This document shows positions 54,601 to 62,263 of a stretch of DNA of 64,000 nucleotides, piece after piece. The notes under the pieces were generated by a model that saw only the letters and a program-made list of their open reading frames with translations, did not search any database and was not told the DNA's origin. The translations under genes were made by a program, and so were the position numbers. Within the stretch, counting starts at the first letter, position 1, and each line of letters opens with the position of its first letter. This DNA is from Symsagittifera roscoffensis (Eukaryota; Xenacoelomorpha; Acoela; Convolutidae): positions 2,420,001 through 2,484,000 of the forward strand of contig NC_087062.1 of NCBI RefSeq assembly GCF_963678635.1, in the 5' to 3' direction.

Positions 54601-55403
54601 TGTTGTAAAACCCATCCGCTTCCGTGTGAAGCAAATGAATGAAGCACCGATTGCATTCTATCAACCATTTCATAAAACGTTCCATCCGCAAGTCCGTCGG
54701 ATAGAATCGGAACCATAAGCGAATTAACATAAATGTCAACTAGCTCATTTTGAGTGGGGTTGTTCAGATCTTCGTCATTGATCACTGACGGTTTTTGTAA
54801 ACTCAAATTTAATGAAAATTGAACTTTTTGAGGCCATTGGAAACCGTTTGCCAAAATCAAATTTTGGATTTGTTCTTTGTGCTTAGACATAAATTCTAAT
54901 ATATCTACACTATCATCACCAGGAATAAGAAAAGTTTTCAGGGTACCATTGAAAGCAGATTCATGTAATTCAATGTCATTCACATTCATGTTTGGGGCAA
55001 TTGTTTCGTTTTTGCTGATGGATTCAGTATTGTTACTAGTAGCGACAGGTAAACTATGAAGAGTAATCATATGGTTATTGAGTTGATTGTTAGAAACAAA
55101 GCCTAAATTACAATATTCACATAAATTGGCTATGCTCTCATGAGTTGAAATAAAATGTTGTTCAAGAGAAGATAACAATAACGATGTGAAAGGGCAATCA
55201 TTACACATGTAAGTTGGAATACCTTTTTCCACAGCATGAAAATTTCGTTCATGTCTGGTTCGGTTAGTTTTAAATGTGAAAAGTATTGGACAAAAATTAC
55301 ATTTGTGTTTTGCAGGATTCATTATCAAGTGTTCCAGAGAAATAGAAGTTTGCAAATAAAATTCGCCTTGGTACAAATTTTCAATTACATAACACGACTT
55401 CAT
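51608..55403 (-). CDS. polB: DNA polymerase B, exon 1 (zinc fingers, exonuclease, HNH-like insert, palm)
   Basis: ATG at 55403 (MKSCYVIENL); the frame is open further to 55478 but without ATG. Three C2H2 fingers at residues ~35-118 (CNFCPIL...H, CNDCPFT...H, CEYCNLG...H). Exo I VIYFDFESF (about 53900), a Cys/His-rich HNH/endonuclease VII-like insert with CLDHCHYSGEFLGWAHSKCN (about 53530-53590), Exo II GHNIQNYDLHH, Exo III LYLTCDTLLLA, motif A MLDANNLYGG (about 52670), motif B LLNNSAYGKTCE (about 52120) and motif C LYSDTDSLLYEI (about 51840). With exon 2 about 1,520 residues. Replicates the element, probably protein-primed as in other Polintons. All catalytic motifs look intact. Confidence 0.93.
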
Positions 55404-55569
55404 GGGATTGGTTGAATTTGAAAATATGCTACATGTATTCCCGCTCAAATTTGAGTTTAAACGGCAATCGCCCGCCAAAATTTGAATTCAATTTAAAAGT
55501 CCCGCCAAAAGTTTTGATTACCAATAATTTGTAAAATCTAAATAAATATTGAATTTATTCGTTAGCATG
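55372..55569. repeat. 198 bp direct repeat, copy 1 (polB 5' end and promoter)
   Basis: Starts TACAAATTTTC and ends GTTAGCATG. Includes the first ~10 codons of polB and its upstream region. Near-identical to 55570-55769. Confidence 0.92.
55470..55511 (-). promoter_or_regulatory. E2F-like site pair upstream of polB
   Basis: On the minus strand TTTTGGCGGG at 55480-55471 and TTTTGGCGGGA at 55510-55500, both matching the E2F/DP core TTTGGCGGGA. They lie 70-110 bp upstream of the polB ATG. Confidence 0.55.
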
Positions 55570-55769
55570 TACAAATTTTCGAATACAGAGCACGACTTCA
55601 TGGGATTGGATGAATTTGAAAATATGCTACATGTAATCCCGCTCAAATTTAGGTTTAAACGGCAATCGCCCGCCAAAATTTGAATTCAATTTAAAAGTCC
55701 CGCCAAAAGTTTTGATTGCTAATAATTTGCAAAAAACCTAATTAAATATTGAATTTATTCGTTATCATG
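55570..55769. repeat. 198 bp direct repeat, copy 2
   Basis: Tandem copy of 55372-55569, with a displaced duplicate of the polB ATG context (CATGGGATTGG) and a second pair of E2F-like sites at 55669-55678 and 55698-55708. About 90 percent identical to copy 1 by eye. Confidence 0.92.
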
Positions 55770-56811
55770 ATCAAATATTGTTTCTTCTGATCGGTTTTAA
55801 ACCACAAAAATCAATTAAAAGAGACAATACATTAATTAAGTTGTTTAACATTAATAACAAAATTCTGAAAAACAAAAAACATTTTCGATTTCTTATTAAT
55901 GGCTTGAACATGTGAACTGAATAGACTACAACATGTCTTTTGGTATCTAAGCCTCACTAACCATCAATGTTGCAAATTAAAAAAAAAACTCATTAGACAT
56001 GGTGAAGACTATTTAACTGTGAATAAAGTAGAAGAAGAAAAAATATTAATTTCTTAAACAAGACATGTACCTTAAACATTATCATATATACATTATCAGA
56101 ATGACACATTCCCCAAACATTTCATTGAAGACTTAATGTCTCTCACTTAGGTCATATTTTTACAATCCACAGCAATTTATATGTTTCCGCAAAAAAAAAT
56201 AGAAACAAAACTTGAAAAAATATATATAAAATTTGTACAAAAAATGATGATCTCCCAAACTAGATGTTGTACAGTGTCGGCACCCTAGCTCAAAAATGTC
56301 CAGCTCGCCGAGAGAAGCAATATGAGTGGTCGGAAGACTATATTCGGACAGTGTAACAAAAAGTTAGAAAATTGATATAGGATGAGGCTTTTCGAAAATG
56401 AAATGTCTGTATCTCTTCAGTGGATGGTCTGAACATAGTCGTGCAATATATCAAAATACTGCTCACAGCCAGCTAATTAAATTTGTTCAGAGGTCTAAAG
56501 ACTATAGGACCTCGAGTTTACGAGATAAAATTTTTCAACATTTTTCCGAGATTTAAAAATTCCAGTTTTTTTTTTGTATTTTGATTGAAGACTTGTCAAA
56601 CATTCGCTTATAAAATGACTTATTTGCTCTCTTTTCCCTAGCAACTGGATACGTGAAGCATTAAGAGGCTGAGAGTTTTAATTTACAAAATGTTTATACA
56701 CAAAGACACCAATCGAAATCTATTAAATATCAATCTGAGTTTCAAGTTTAAATCTTTATACACAATAAAACCAAATTAAAATCAATCAAACGCAACAACT
56801 GTTCAATAAAG
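55770..56811. other. Intergenic region between polB and the next leftward gene
   Basis: About 1 kb, AT-rich, no credible ORF. It should contain the 3' UTR of the gene at 56812-57447 and the distal promoter of polB. No repeat or structured RNA noticed. Confidence 0.5.
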
Positions 56812-57447
56812 TTAAATAAGATCTAAATACTCCTGAGCTTTTTCTAGTGTTGTGATCTTTCTCTTTTTCTTTGGTGCAAGGCATAGAGAAGGAGTCAAAT
56901 TTTCCATATGATTACTCACTGTCGCTTCGGGGGTGCGAGTTGCAGTTGAAGAATCTGGTTCGTCAAGCCATGGTGACACTGCAGGGGAAGGATCAGCTTT
57001 CGGGGTAACTACTGATGGTGATTCAATCTGTTCCATTCCCCATAAACGATCAAAAAATTCAATTTCTTCAAAGTATTCTAACTGGTTTTCACACATCGGA
57101 GTAACATCACAATCGTATTTATACAAAATTTTTTTTACTGGTTTTGATAAAGTTGAAACATCAACCTGAAGAGCAAGAGGCTCGTCAGGATCCGTATATT
57201 TACCAGAATTTGTAAGGTAACTCAAATACTTTATATTCAGTTCTTCGTCTTTCTTTGAATTTTTTAAGGAAAGTTTACTGAATAAATGTAAAAAATTTTT
57301 GGGAATCATAACGTGATGAGTACAAGTCCACTCATCAGAATTGAAACTTTTTTCTTCGTTAATTATTGCTACAAAATTACCGTGAACGGTTTCATAAAAA
57401 ATGGTTCTTTCGTAATTAGAATATCCTTCAATAATATAACAAGGCAT
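56812..57447 (-). CDS. Unrecognised protein with C-terminal SV40-type nuclear signal
   Basis: ATG at 57447 (MPCYIIEGYS), 211 residues. The first ~60 residues alternate strands (TIFYETVHGNFVAIINEEKS, WTCTHHVMIPKNFLHLFSKL) in a pattern faintly like the PC4-like protein at 57934. The middle is acidic, then a Pro/Ser/Thr-rich linker, then PKKKRK near the C-terminus, a classical monopartite nuclear localisation signal. It is the first leftward gene from the divergent promoter, as expected for an early nuclear regulator. Family not recognised. Confidence 0.7.
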   Translation of the reverse strand: MPCYIIEGYSNYERTIFYETVHGNFVAIINEEKSFNSDEWTCTHHVMIPKNFLHLFSKLSLKNSKKDEELNIKYLSYLTNSGKYTDPDEPLALQVDVSTLSKPVKKILYKYDCDVTPMCENQLEYFEEIEFFDRLWGMEQIESPSVVTPKADPSPAVSPWLDEPDSSTATRTPEATVSNHMENLTPSLCLAPKKKRKITTLEKAQEYLDLI

Positions 57448-57933
57448 TTTTGAGGAAAAGTTGGAAGAAAAATACAAACGTAACGCGGAGAGAAATGAAA
57501 CTGAAATGAATTGTGAAAATGCCTCAAGAGATTAAAATAGGGATTGGTTCTTCTAAAATTAGAAATTTCAAGACCTCCTATGTAGTTTTTGATCAGTTTA
57601 ATAAGGGAGGGCGTGTAAAATATTTATGTTCCCTTGCGTGGTATTCTATGTTTATCTAAATTGCATTCAAACAAATAGCTTGTATCAAAAATAACGTTTA
57701 AACATTGTGACCTTTGACACCCTTTAAAATTCTTATCAGTTGTACATGCACAAAACACTAATCCATTTGAACCAAATTGCAATCCAATATCTTTGCGATA
57801 TAAAGTACATGTGTATATAAATTAAAATAGATACAACGCCGCTTTCTTTTGCAGACCTATAAAATCAATCGGAACCATTCATTTCTTTCTATTCAGTTTT
57901 AAATCAAGTTACTTTGAAAATTTACTTGTTACA
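57448..57933. promoter_or_regulatory. Divergent promoter region
   Basis: Rightward: TATAAAA at 57858-57864 and an initiator-like TTCAGTTTT with the A at 57895. Leftward: TATTTTAA (minus, 57539-57532) and TTTCAGTTT with the A at 57502. The distance from first T to initiator A is 37 bases in both. A further TATATAAA at 57813 is upstream of the rightward pair. Confidence 0.55.
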
Positions 57934-58305
57934 ATGAATAAAACCAAAACAAGCTTCACAGCAAACGCAGATAAAGATTTTGGCGATTGCTATTTTGATA
58001 TTTCGGAAAACAGTAAAAGATTAGTGCGTGCTACATTGAAAACATATGACCAAACTGGAACTTATGTATTCCTGAAAGTTTTCAAAAAAGCAACTGAAGG
58101 CGCTGAATTTGAATGTGTACAAAGACTTTCCTTAAGCAGCGAAGAATTTTCAAAATTACTAAAGTCGGGAAAGTCAATCCGAGCGCAAACAAGTGAAATT
58201 TCTGATACTGTTGAAAACAAAGAAAAGCCACAGTCTAACTGTAAACGAGCCAGGAAAACTCAATTTTCCTCAAACACAAACGAGTTCAAACACGACTCGA
58301 ATTAA
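57934..58305 (+). CDS. PC4-like single-stranded-DNA-binding protein (candidate)
   Basis: 123 residues from ATG. Residues ~15-75 (DCYFDISENSKRLVRATLKT, then YVFLKVFKK, CVQRLSLSSEEFSKLL) follow the PC4/Sub1 layout: short strand, basic strand, strand, turn, and a SLSxEEFxxL helix start. PC4-type proteins bind ssDNA and modulate transcription or replication. The C-terminus is basic (KRARKTQF). First gene of the rightward unit; 14 bp gap to the next. PC4 call from pattern only. Confidence 0.5.
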   Translation: MNKTKTSFTANADKDFGDCYFDISENSKRLVRATLKTYDQTGTYVFLKVFKKATEGAEFECVQRLSLSSEEFSKLLKSGKSIRAQTSEISDTVENKEKPQSNCKRARKTQFSSNTNEFKHDSN

Positions 58306-58319
58306 TTTTCCTTTACAAA

Positions 58320-59108
58320 ATGGCAGAAGCTATGTTCGAAGTTGTGTTACCTGATTATTTCAAAAAATTTCAACCAAATTTCAAATTTGTTATCACTGAA
58401 AAAATTCCTAATTTATCTACTTTTAAAAATTATGCTTTTGGAAGCCACTTCAAATCTGAATATTGTCCTTTTTCAGTCGAGAATGAAAAAAAAATTCATT
58501 ACCATATATTGATTCAAGTAGATTCAGAGGAACAATTAAACCAATTTTTTCCTTCCCAAAAATGTTTCAGTGTTCCTTGTATTTTCACTTGCTTCAAATA
58601 CTTAGTTTCTCCTGCTAAAGATGTCAAAGGAAACGGTGAGTTATTTGACAAGCTTAAACTAGCTCTCACTTATTCAGCACAACCTGTTGCAGCCAATCTT
58701 GATTTGTTAGATTTCACTGCAATCAAAAAACGTTTACCCAATTTATTGCTTTCTGCAACATCATCTAACAAACAAACTTCACCAAATCAAAACGTTTGCA
58801 AGAAATCTTCGGCCGTTGGGGGGCAGAAACGAATTGATAATACAATTACACCTGCTGCATCATCGACGTCAAACAAATCCGCTAGAATTTCGACTTCAGT
58901 TTCAAAGAAACACACAGAAAGCAGACATGTTCAAACAGATGAAATGAATACAGAAACTTTGAAAAGATTTGAAAGTTTAATTAATGGACCCCATTCTGCC
59001 GCTTTTTGCAAAATAATGGATATTTTGACAAGTGGATATGGAAAACTTGATGTAGATACTGATGTGCTATTTGTGAAATTTATTGTTGAAGAGAAAGTTA
59101 AGTTTTAA
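58320..59108 (+). CDS. Candidate HUH-type nuclease-like protein
   Basis: 262 residues from ATG. N-terminal domain (residues 1-130) shows FKFVIT (T26), then KIHYHILIQV (H60-x-H62 flanked by hydrophobics), then CFKYLVSPAK (Y94, K100). Order and spacing (about 35 residues between each) match HUH Rep nucleases, which nick DNA via a Tyr and a His-hydrophobic-His metal site. The C-terminal half is Ser/Thr/Lys-rich with no helicase domain. If a real HUH enzyme, it would be unusual beside a protein-primed polymerase. Alternatives: structural coincidence or a degenerate fold. Confidence 0.4.
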   Translation: MAEAMFEVVLPDYFKKFQPNFKFVITEKIPNLSTFKNYAFGSHFKSEYCPFSVENEKKIHYHILIQVDSEEQLNQFFPSQKCFSVPCIFTCFKYLVSPAKDVKGNGELFDKLKLALTYSAQPVAANLDLLDFTAIKKRLPNLLLSATSSNKQTSPNQNVCKKSSAVGGQKRIDNTITPAASSTSNKSARISTSVSKKHTESRHVQTDEMNTETLKRFESLINGPHSAAFCKIMDILTSGYGKLDVDTDVLFVKFIVEEKVKF

Positions 59109-59155
59109 TTGATACTTTTCATTATTCCTTTTTTATTATATTGAGTTCAGTGAAC

Positions 59156-59563
59156 ATGATTTCAACTTTCGACTTAAAACTTATTCATGAAATTTTTATA
59201 GACTTAAAATCACAATATCCAGACAAATCAGTCAGATTTCAGTATTTTTTAGCCACTTGTTTATATTTAGATGCTGATATTAATTTGGATTTTGTTTTGA
59301 AAAACAGACCATATGGCGGTTTAATTGGAATAGACAATTCGTCGCTCGACAAACACTTGAAACATTTCAAATTTCTTAGAATACATGCTATATTGCATGA
59401 CGCAGCGGGATATTTGCAAGAAAAAAATCATACCGGTCCTGGGTACACATATGTTTTGCCTTGTCCAATAAAAAACTGTTACCTGGGTCACGTGACAGGT
59501 ATTGCGTTTTGCTTATTTCTTAAAGCATTCAAACCAAAGTTATTTCGTTTGTTGGAATGTTGA
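59156..59563 (+). CDS. Unrecognised Polinton protein (HDAAGYL motif)
   Basis: 135 residues from ATG at 59156; the frame is open further upstream without ATG. TTCAGT directly precedes the ATG. An all-alpha look at the N-terminus, then NRPYGGLIGIDNSSLDKHLK, AILHDAAGYLQE, HTGPGYTYVLPCP and NCYLGHVTGIAF. The HD and GPG pieces recall phospholipase A2, but in the opposite order, so I do not assign it. A conserved, Cys-containing soluble protein with unknown role. Confidence 0.6.
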   Translation: MISTFDLKLIHEIFIDLKSQYPDKSVRFQYFLATCLYLDADINLDFVLKNRPYGGLIGIDNSSLDKHLKHFKFLRIHAILHDAAGYLQEKNHTGPGYTYVLPCPIKNCYLGHVTGIAFCLFLKAFKPKLFRLLEC

Positions 59564-59572
59564 GTGAAAGTC

Positions 59573-60160
59573 ATGTTAACCCAAAGAAAGAAAACTAAAA
59601 AATTGTTTTTCAACCATCTCATTATTTTAGATATTGAAGGATTTAAATGTGGCAAGAAACCTTTGATCATAAAGGAACTTTCCGTTTGCTCTGCTAATAC
59701 AATTGATACAATTCATTTTCTGCCACCAGTTCATTTCAACAATTTATCAAAAGAAGAGAAAAAAGCGTACAATTGGGTATCTAAATTTCTACACGGTCTT
59801 CGTTGGGACGAAGGTGAATACCCTTACTCATACTTGGATCAATTTTTTGACAGCATTCGTTTGAGGAACCCAAATTCCCATTTTTTCGCTAAAGGTACAC
59901 AAAAATCTGTTTTATTAGCTGAATACTTGAAATTACCCGTGACAAATTTGGAAGATATTGGCTGCCCAAAGATTGAACAGTTATTGGGTCAAGAAAAACA
60001 TATTTGCAAACGACATTCTCATTTACTTCCCTCGCATCAATTATTAAAGCATTGTACACGTAGAAAATCCAGAGTTTTTTTTGAGTGGTTACAAAATGAA
60101 CTATCCAATGATGCAAACAACCTTATCTCCAAATTTGGTGGTTTACGCTTCAATGACTAA
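59573..60160 (+). CDS. DEDD 3'-5' exonuclease-like protein (candidate)
   Basis: 195 residues from ATG at 59573. IILDIEGFKCG supplies a D-x-E as in exonuclease motif I, followed by KELSVCSAN. Later HFFAKGTQKSVLLAEYLKL and VTNLEDIGCPKIEQL resemble the motif II region, and CKRHSHLLPSHQLLKHCTRR, then FFEWLQNEL, a Cys/His motif III. No polymerase domain. It could act in proofreading, recombination or RNA degradation. The end overlaps the next frame by about 65 bp. Confidence 0.45.
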   Translation: MLTQRKKTKKLFFNHLIILDIEGFKCGKKPLIIKELSVCSANTIDTIHFLPPVHFNNLSKEEKKAYNWVSKFLHGLRWDEGEYPYSYLDQFFDSIRLRNPNSHFFAKGTQKSVLLAEYLKLPVTNLEDIGCPKIEQLLGQEKHICKRHSHLLPSHQLLKHCTRRKSRVFFEWLQNELSNDANNLISKFGGLRFND

Positions 60161-60440
60161 TCAGAGTCCGGAAAACAATTTAACACCAAGAATTAAAGTT
60201 ACTCTTACGCGGACAGGCATATTAGATTGTCGAGGAAAACCTCTCCTGCAAAAACTAGAACAAATTACACTGAACGATATCGAAATCGACAATTTACGGA
60301 AATTTTTTACAGTTCTTGACTACTTTCACCTGTACAATGTCCAGACTCCAGGAATTTCGCCAGTCAATTCCGTTGTTCAATCTCAACCTGGAAGGGCTGC
60401 AACCTCAGCTGGGAGAGAGAAGACAAATCCATTTGCATGA
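60096..60440 (+). CDS. Small unrecognised protein
   Basis: ATG at 60096 (or 60153), overlapping the previous gene's end and the next gene's start in different frames. NLTPRIKVTLTRTGILDCRG then LNDIEIDNLRKFFTVLDYFH: a short beta/alpha domain. The C-terminus is low complexity. Function unknown. Confidence 0.5.
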   Translation: MNYPMMQTTLSPNLVVYASMTNQSPENNLTPRIKVTLTRTGILDCRGKPLLQKLEQITLNDIEIDNLRKFFTVLDYFHLYNVQTPGISPVNSVVQSQPGRAATSAGREKTNPFA

Positions 60441-60636
60441 CCATCAGCTTCCAGCTGAACTGAAAGAATTAGTCAAAACTGATAACGTTGAGGAAATACA
60501 TTTAGTTCAAGCCACTATCAGAGTTGCTGCTCATTTTGTTGTAAAGTTCAAATCTAATTGTAACCATGACAAATTCACAAAATATGAGTTTTTCTTCATT
60601 GAACGAGGAGTTGATTTGCCTGTTGAACCGAAATGA
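60337..60636 (+). CDS. Small protein, paralogue 1
   Basis: 99 residues from ATG at 60337. QLPAELKELVKTDNVEEI then VAAHFVVKFKSNCN aligns with paralogue 2 (60735). An AATAAA polyadenylation signal follows at 60672-60677, so a transcript may end between the paralogues. Confidence 0.6.
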   Translation: MSRLQEFRQSIPLFNLNLEGLQPQLGERRQIHLHDHQLPAELKELVKTDNVEEIHLVQATIRVAAHFVVKFKSNCNHDKFTKYEFFFIERGVDLPVEPK

Positions 60637-60671
60637 CGAATCACATATATATGCCAAGTTTTGTGAATCAT

Positions 60672-60677
60672 AATAAA
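60672..60677 (+). terminator. Polyadenylation signal AATAAA
   Basis: Canonical hexamer 36 bp after the stop of the first paralogue and about 60 bp before the next ATG. Confidence 0.45.
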
Positions 60678-60734
60678 TATAATTATTGATTGTTTTCATT
60701 TTCTTTTGTTCTTGTGTGATTACTAGTTGCTAAC

Positions 60735-61031
60735 ATGTCGTGTTTGAAAATTCAAAATTTCAAAAAAATATTTTTGCCAAAAGAAAACACACAAAATGTG
60801 AGTTTAACAGGTGAGAATTTACCAAAAGAGTTATTAGACGAAATCAGTACCGGAAACGTAGAAAAAATTGTTCGGATACTTCTGACAGACAAAAACATAG
60901 CAAGATATATAATAAAATACAAACCAAACGGCAATAGATCAGAGAGAAAAAAAGGCGATTGGTATGCAGTTGTAACTATCAACCTTGATACAAATAAGCA
61001 AAAAAAGTCTTCCAGTAAACATGGAAATTGA
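60735..61031 (+). CDS. Small protein, paralogue 2
   Basis: 98 residues from ATG (MSCLKIQNFKK). NLPKELLDEISTGNVEKI then IARYIIKYKPNGN aligns with the preceding gene. Basic C-terminus (KQKKSSSKHGN). Overlaps the next ATG (61021) by 11 bp. Role unknown; tandem gene duplication inside the element. Confidence 0.6.
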   Translation: MSCLKIQNFKKIFLPKENTQNVSLTGENLPKELLDEISTGNVEKIVRILLTDKNIARYIIKYKPNGNRSERKKGDWYAVVTINLDTNKQKKSSSKHGN

Positions 61032-61311
61032 AGAAACCACCACTGTCGAGAACAATGATTGCGACTTTGTAGACATTGGTGGTGCCGATCAGTCTTTATC
61101 TCACGAAAACAGATCTTGGAAATTTTGTAATTCTGTTTCTCTTCCGTCTGCAGAAGTTGTCTTTTTCACACAAGTCTGTTTCATTTTCATTTTGCTCTCT
61201 TTATCTATTTCAAAATTGTCTTTTTACAATCTTAGTTGTGACGAGACTGCCATTTGGCTTTCAATACTATCCAGTACAGTTGGTTACATGTTACCCAATC
61301 CCAAGTTATAA
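61021..61311 (+). CDS. Two-helix membrane protein next to the packaging ATPase
   Basis: 96 residues from ATG at 61021. An acidic soluble start, then two hydrophobic segments: AEVVFFTQVCFIFILLSLSI and IWLSILSSTVGYMLPNP. This arrangement, just before the ATPase, matches a small membrane protein I associate with Polinton/adintovirus elements; function unknown (virion membrane or minor virion protein inferred). Confidence 0.65.
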   Translation: MEIEETTTVENNDCDFVDIGGADQSLSHENRSWKFCNSVSLPSAEVVFFTQVCFIFILLSLSISKLSFYNLSCDETAIWLSILSSTVGYMLPNPKL

Positions 61312-61313
61312 TA

Positions 61314-62006
61314 ATGAATAAGATCATTTCAACAAAAGATCGTCTGTTTATGTCCGTTTCAGGTCCCTCGGGATCTGGCAAAACTGATTTAATTTTTCAA
61401 ATGCTTCTCAAAGGTACATTCTATCCATCGTATAACAAGATATTTTATTTTTATCTTCACGATCAACCCAAATACCGTTCCTTTGTTTCTCACAACAAAT
61501 TGGATATTGAATTTATAAAATTGTCCAGCTTTGAAATTGTTAATAACTTACGAGATTGTATGATTGTCTTTGATGATACCTGTGAAGAAATTTTTAATGA
61601 AAAAGATTTTGTTAAATTAGCTACAGCAGGCCGACATAAAAATGTTCATGTTATTTATGTCAAGCACAATTTATTTCAGCAAAGTAAGCAATCACGTACA
61701 ATAGATTTGAATACAACTCACTTAATTTTGTTCAAATCACCTCGAGACATTCAACAAATTGATTATTTGGGCAGACAGTTGAATAATGCAAAATTCCTCC
61801 GTCATGCGTATCAGTTGGCAACGAAAGAAGATTTCGGTCATCTGTTGATAGACTTAGATCCCAAAACTTCAGAATGTCTTCGTTATTCGTCAAACATAGT
61901 TCCACCATCACCAACCATTTTCTATTTACCATCCTCAAAAGCAGTTATCACATCTCTTGAAAATGAAAGAGAAAGAATTATGTATATTGAAGCAAATGCT
62001 CATTAG
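61314..62006 (+). CDS. A32/FtsK-HerA-type genome packaging ATPase
   Basis: 230 residues from ATG at 61314 (an upstream frame lacks ATG). Walker A GPSGSGKT (about residues 17-24), Walker B CMIVFDDTCEE, a following ATAGRHKNVHVIYVKHNLFQ and the sensor-like THLILFKSPRDIQQI. The ATPase pumps DNA into preformed particles in Polintons and related viruses. The start is 3 bp after the stop of the membrane protein; the end overlaps the next gene. Confidence 0.92.
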   Translation: MNKIISTKDRLFMSVSGPSGSGKTDLIFQMLLKGTFYPSYNKIFYFYLHDQPKYRSFVSHNKLDIEFIKLSSFEIVNNLRDCMIVFDDTCEEIFNEKDFVKLATAGRHKNVHVIYVKHNLFQQSKQSRTIDLNTTHLILFKSPRDIQQIDYLGRQLNNAKFLRHAYQLATKEDFGHLLIDLDPKTSECLRYSSNIVPPSPTIFYLPSSKAVITSLENERERIMYIEANAH

Positions 62007-62253
62007 TCGCCATTTTAGATCAATTTTGACAGGAGCTGATTCAAATTTTATTAGATTTCTTTGCGATTGTTTTGTGAATGTTTTTCTGGGGCATGTTCCA
62101 GCTAACAAAAGTTTCATCGAGAGTAAGAAAATACCATTTGGAAAAATTGTTGACCCTAAGTTTAGTATCCGAGAAAAACGAAAAGTTTTGGCAAACAATA
62201 TTTCACTGGTTAAATCAATCGGAGAATCGTGTTACATTTACCTAAAAAACTAG
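61963..62253 (+). CDS. Small basic Polinton protein
   Basis: 96 residues from ATG at 61963, overlapping the ATPase end by 44 bp. LISRHFRSILTGADSNFIRF, LCDCFVNVFLGHVPAN and KFSIREKRKVLANN match a small protein generally found beside the ATPase and capsid genes of Polintons. It lacks the Gly/Pro-rich hydrophobic C-terminus such proteins often have, so it may be shortened. Possibly a minor virion or DNA-condensing protein. Confidence 0.65.
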   Translation: MKEKELCILKQMLISRHFRSILTGADSNFIRFLCDCFVNVFLGHVPANKSFIESKKIPFGKIVDPKFSIREKRKVLANNISLVKSIGESCYIYLKN

Positions 62254-62263
62254 AACCTCAGGC

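Noticed and set aside
59400-59500. Phospholipase A2 domain in the Polinton protein
   Set aside because: HD and GPG elements are in the opposite order to PLA2 and the Cys pattern does not match.
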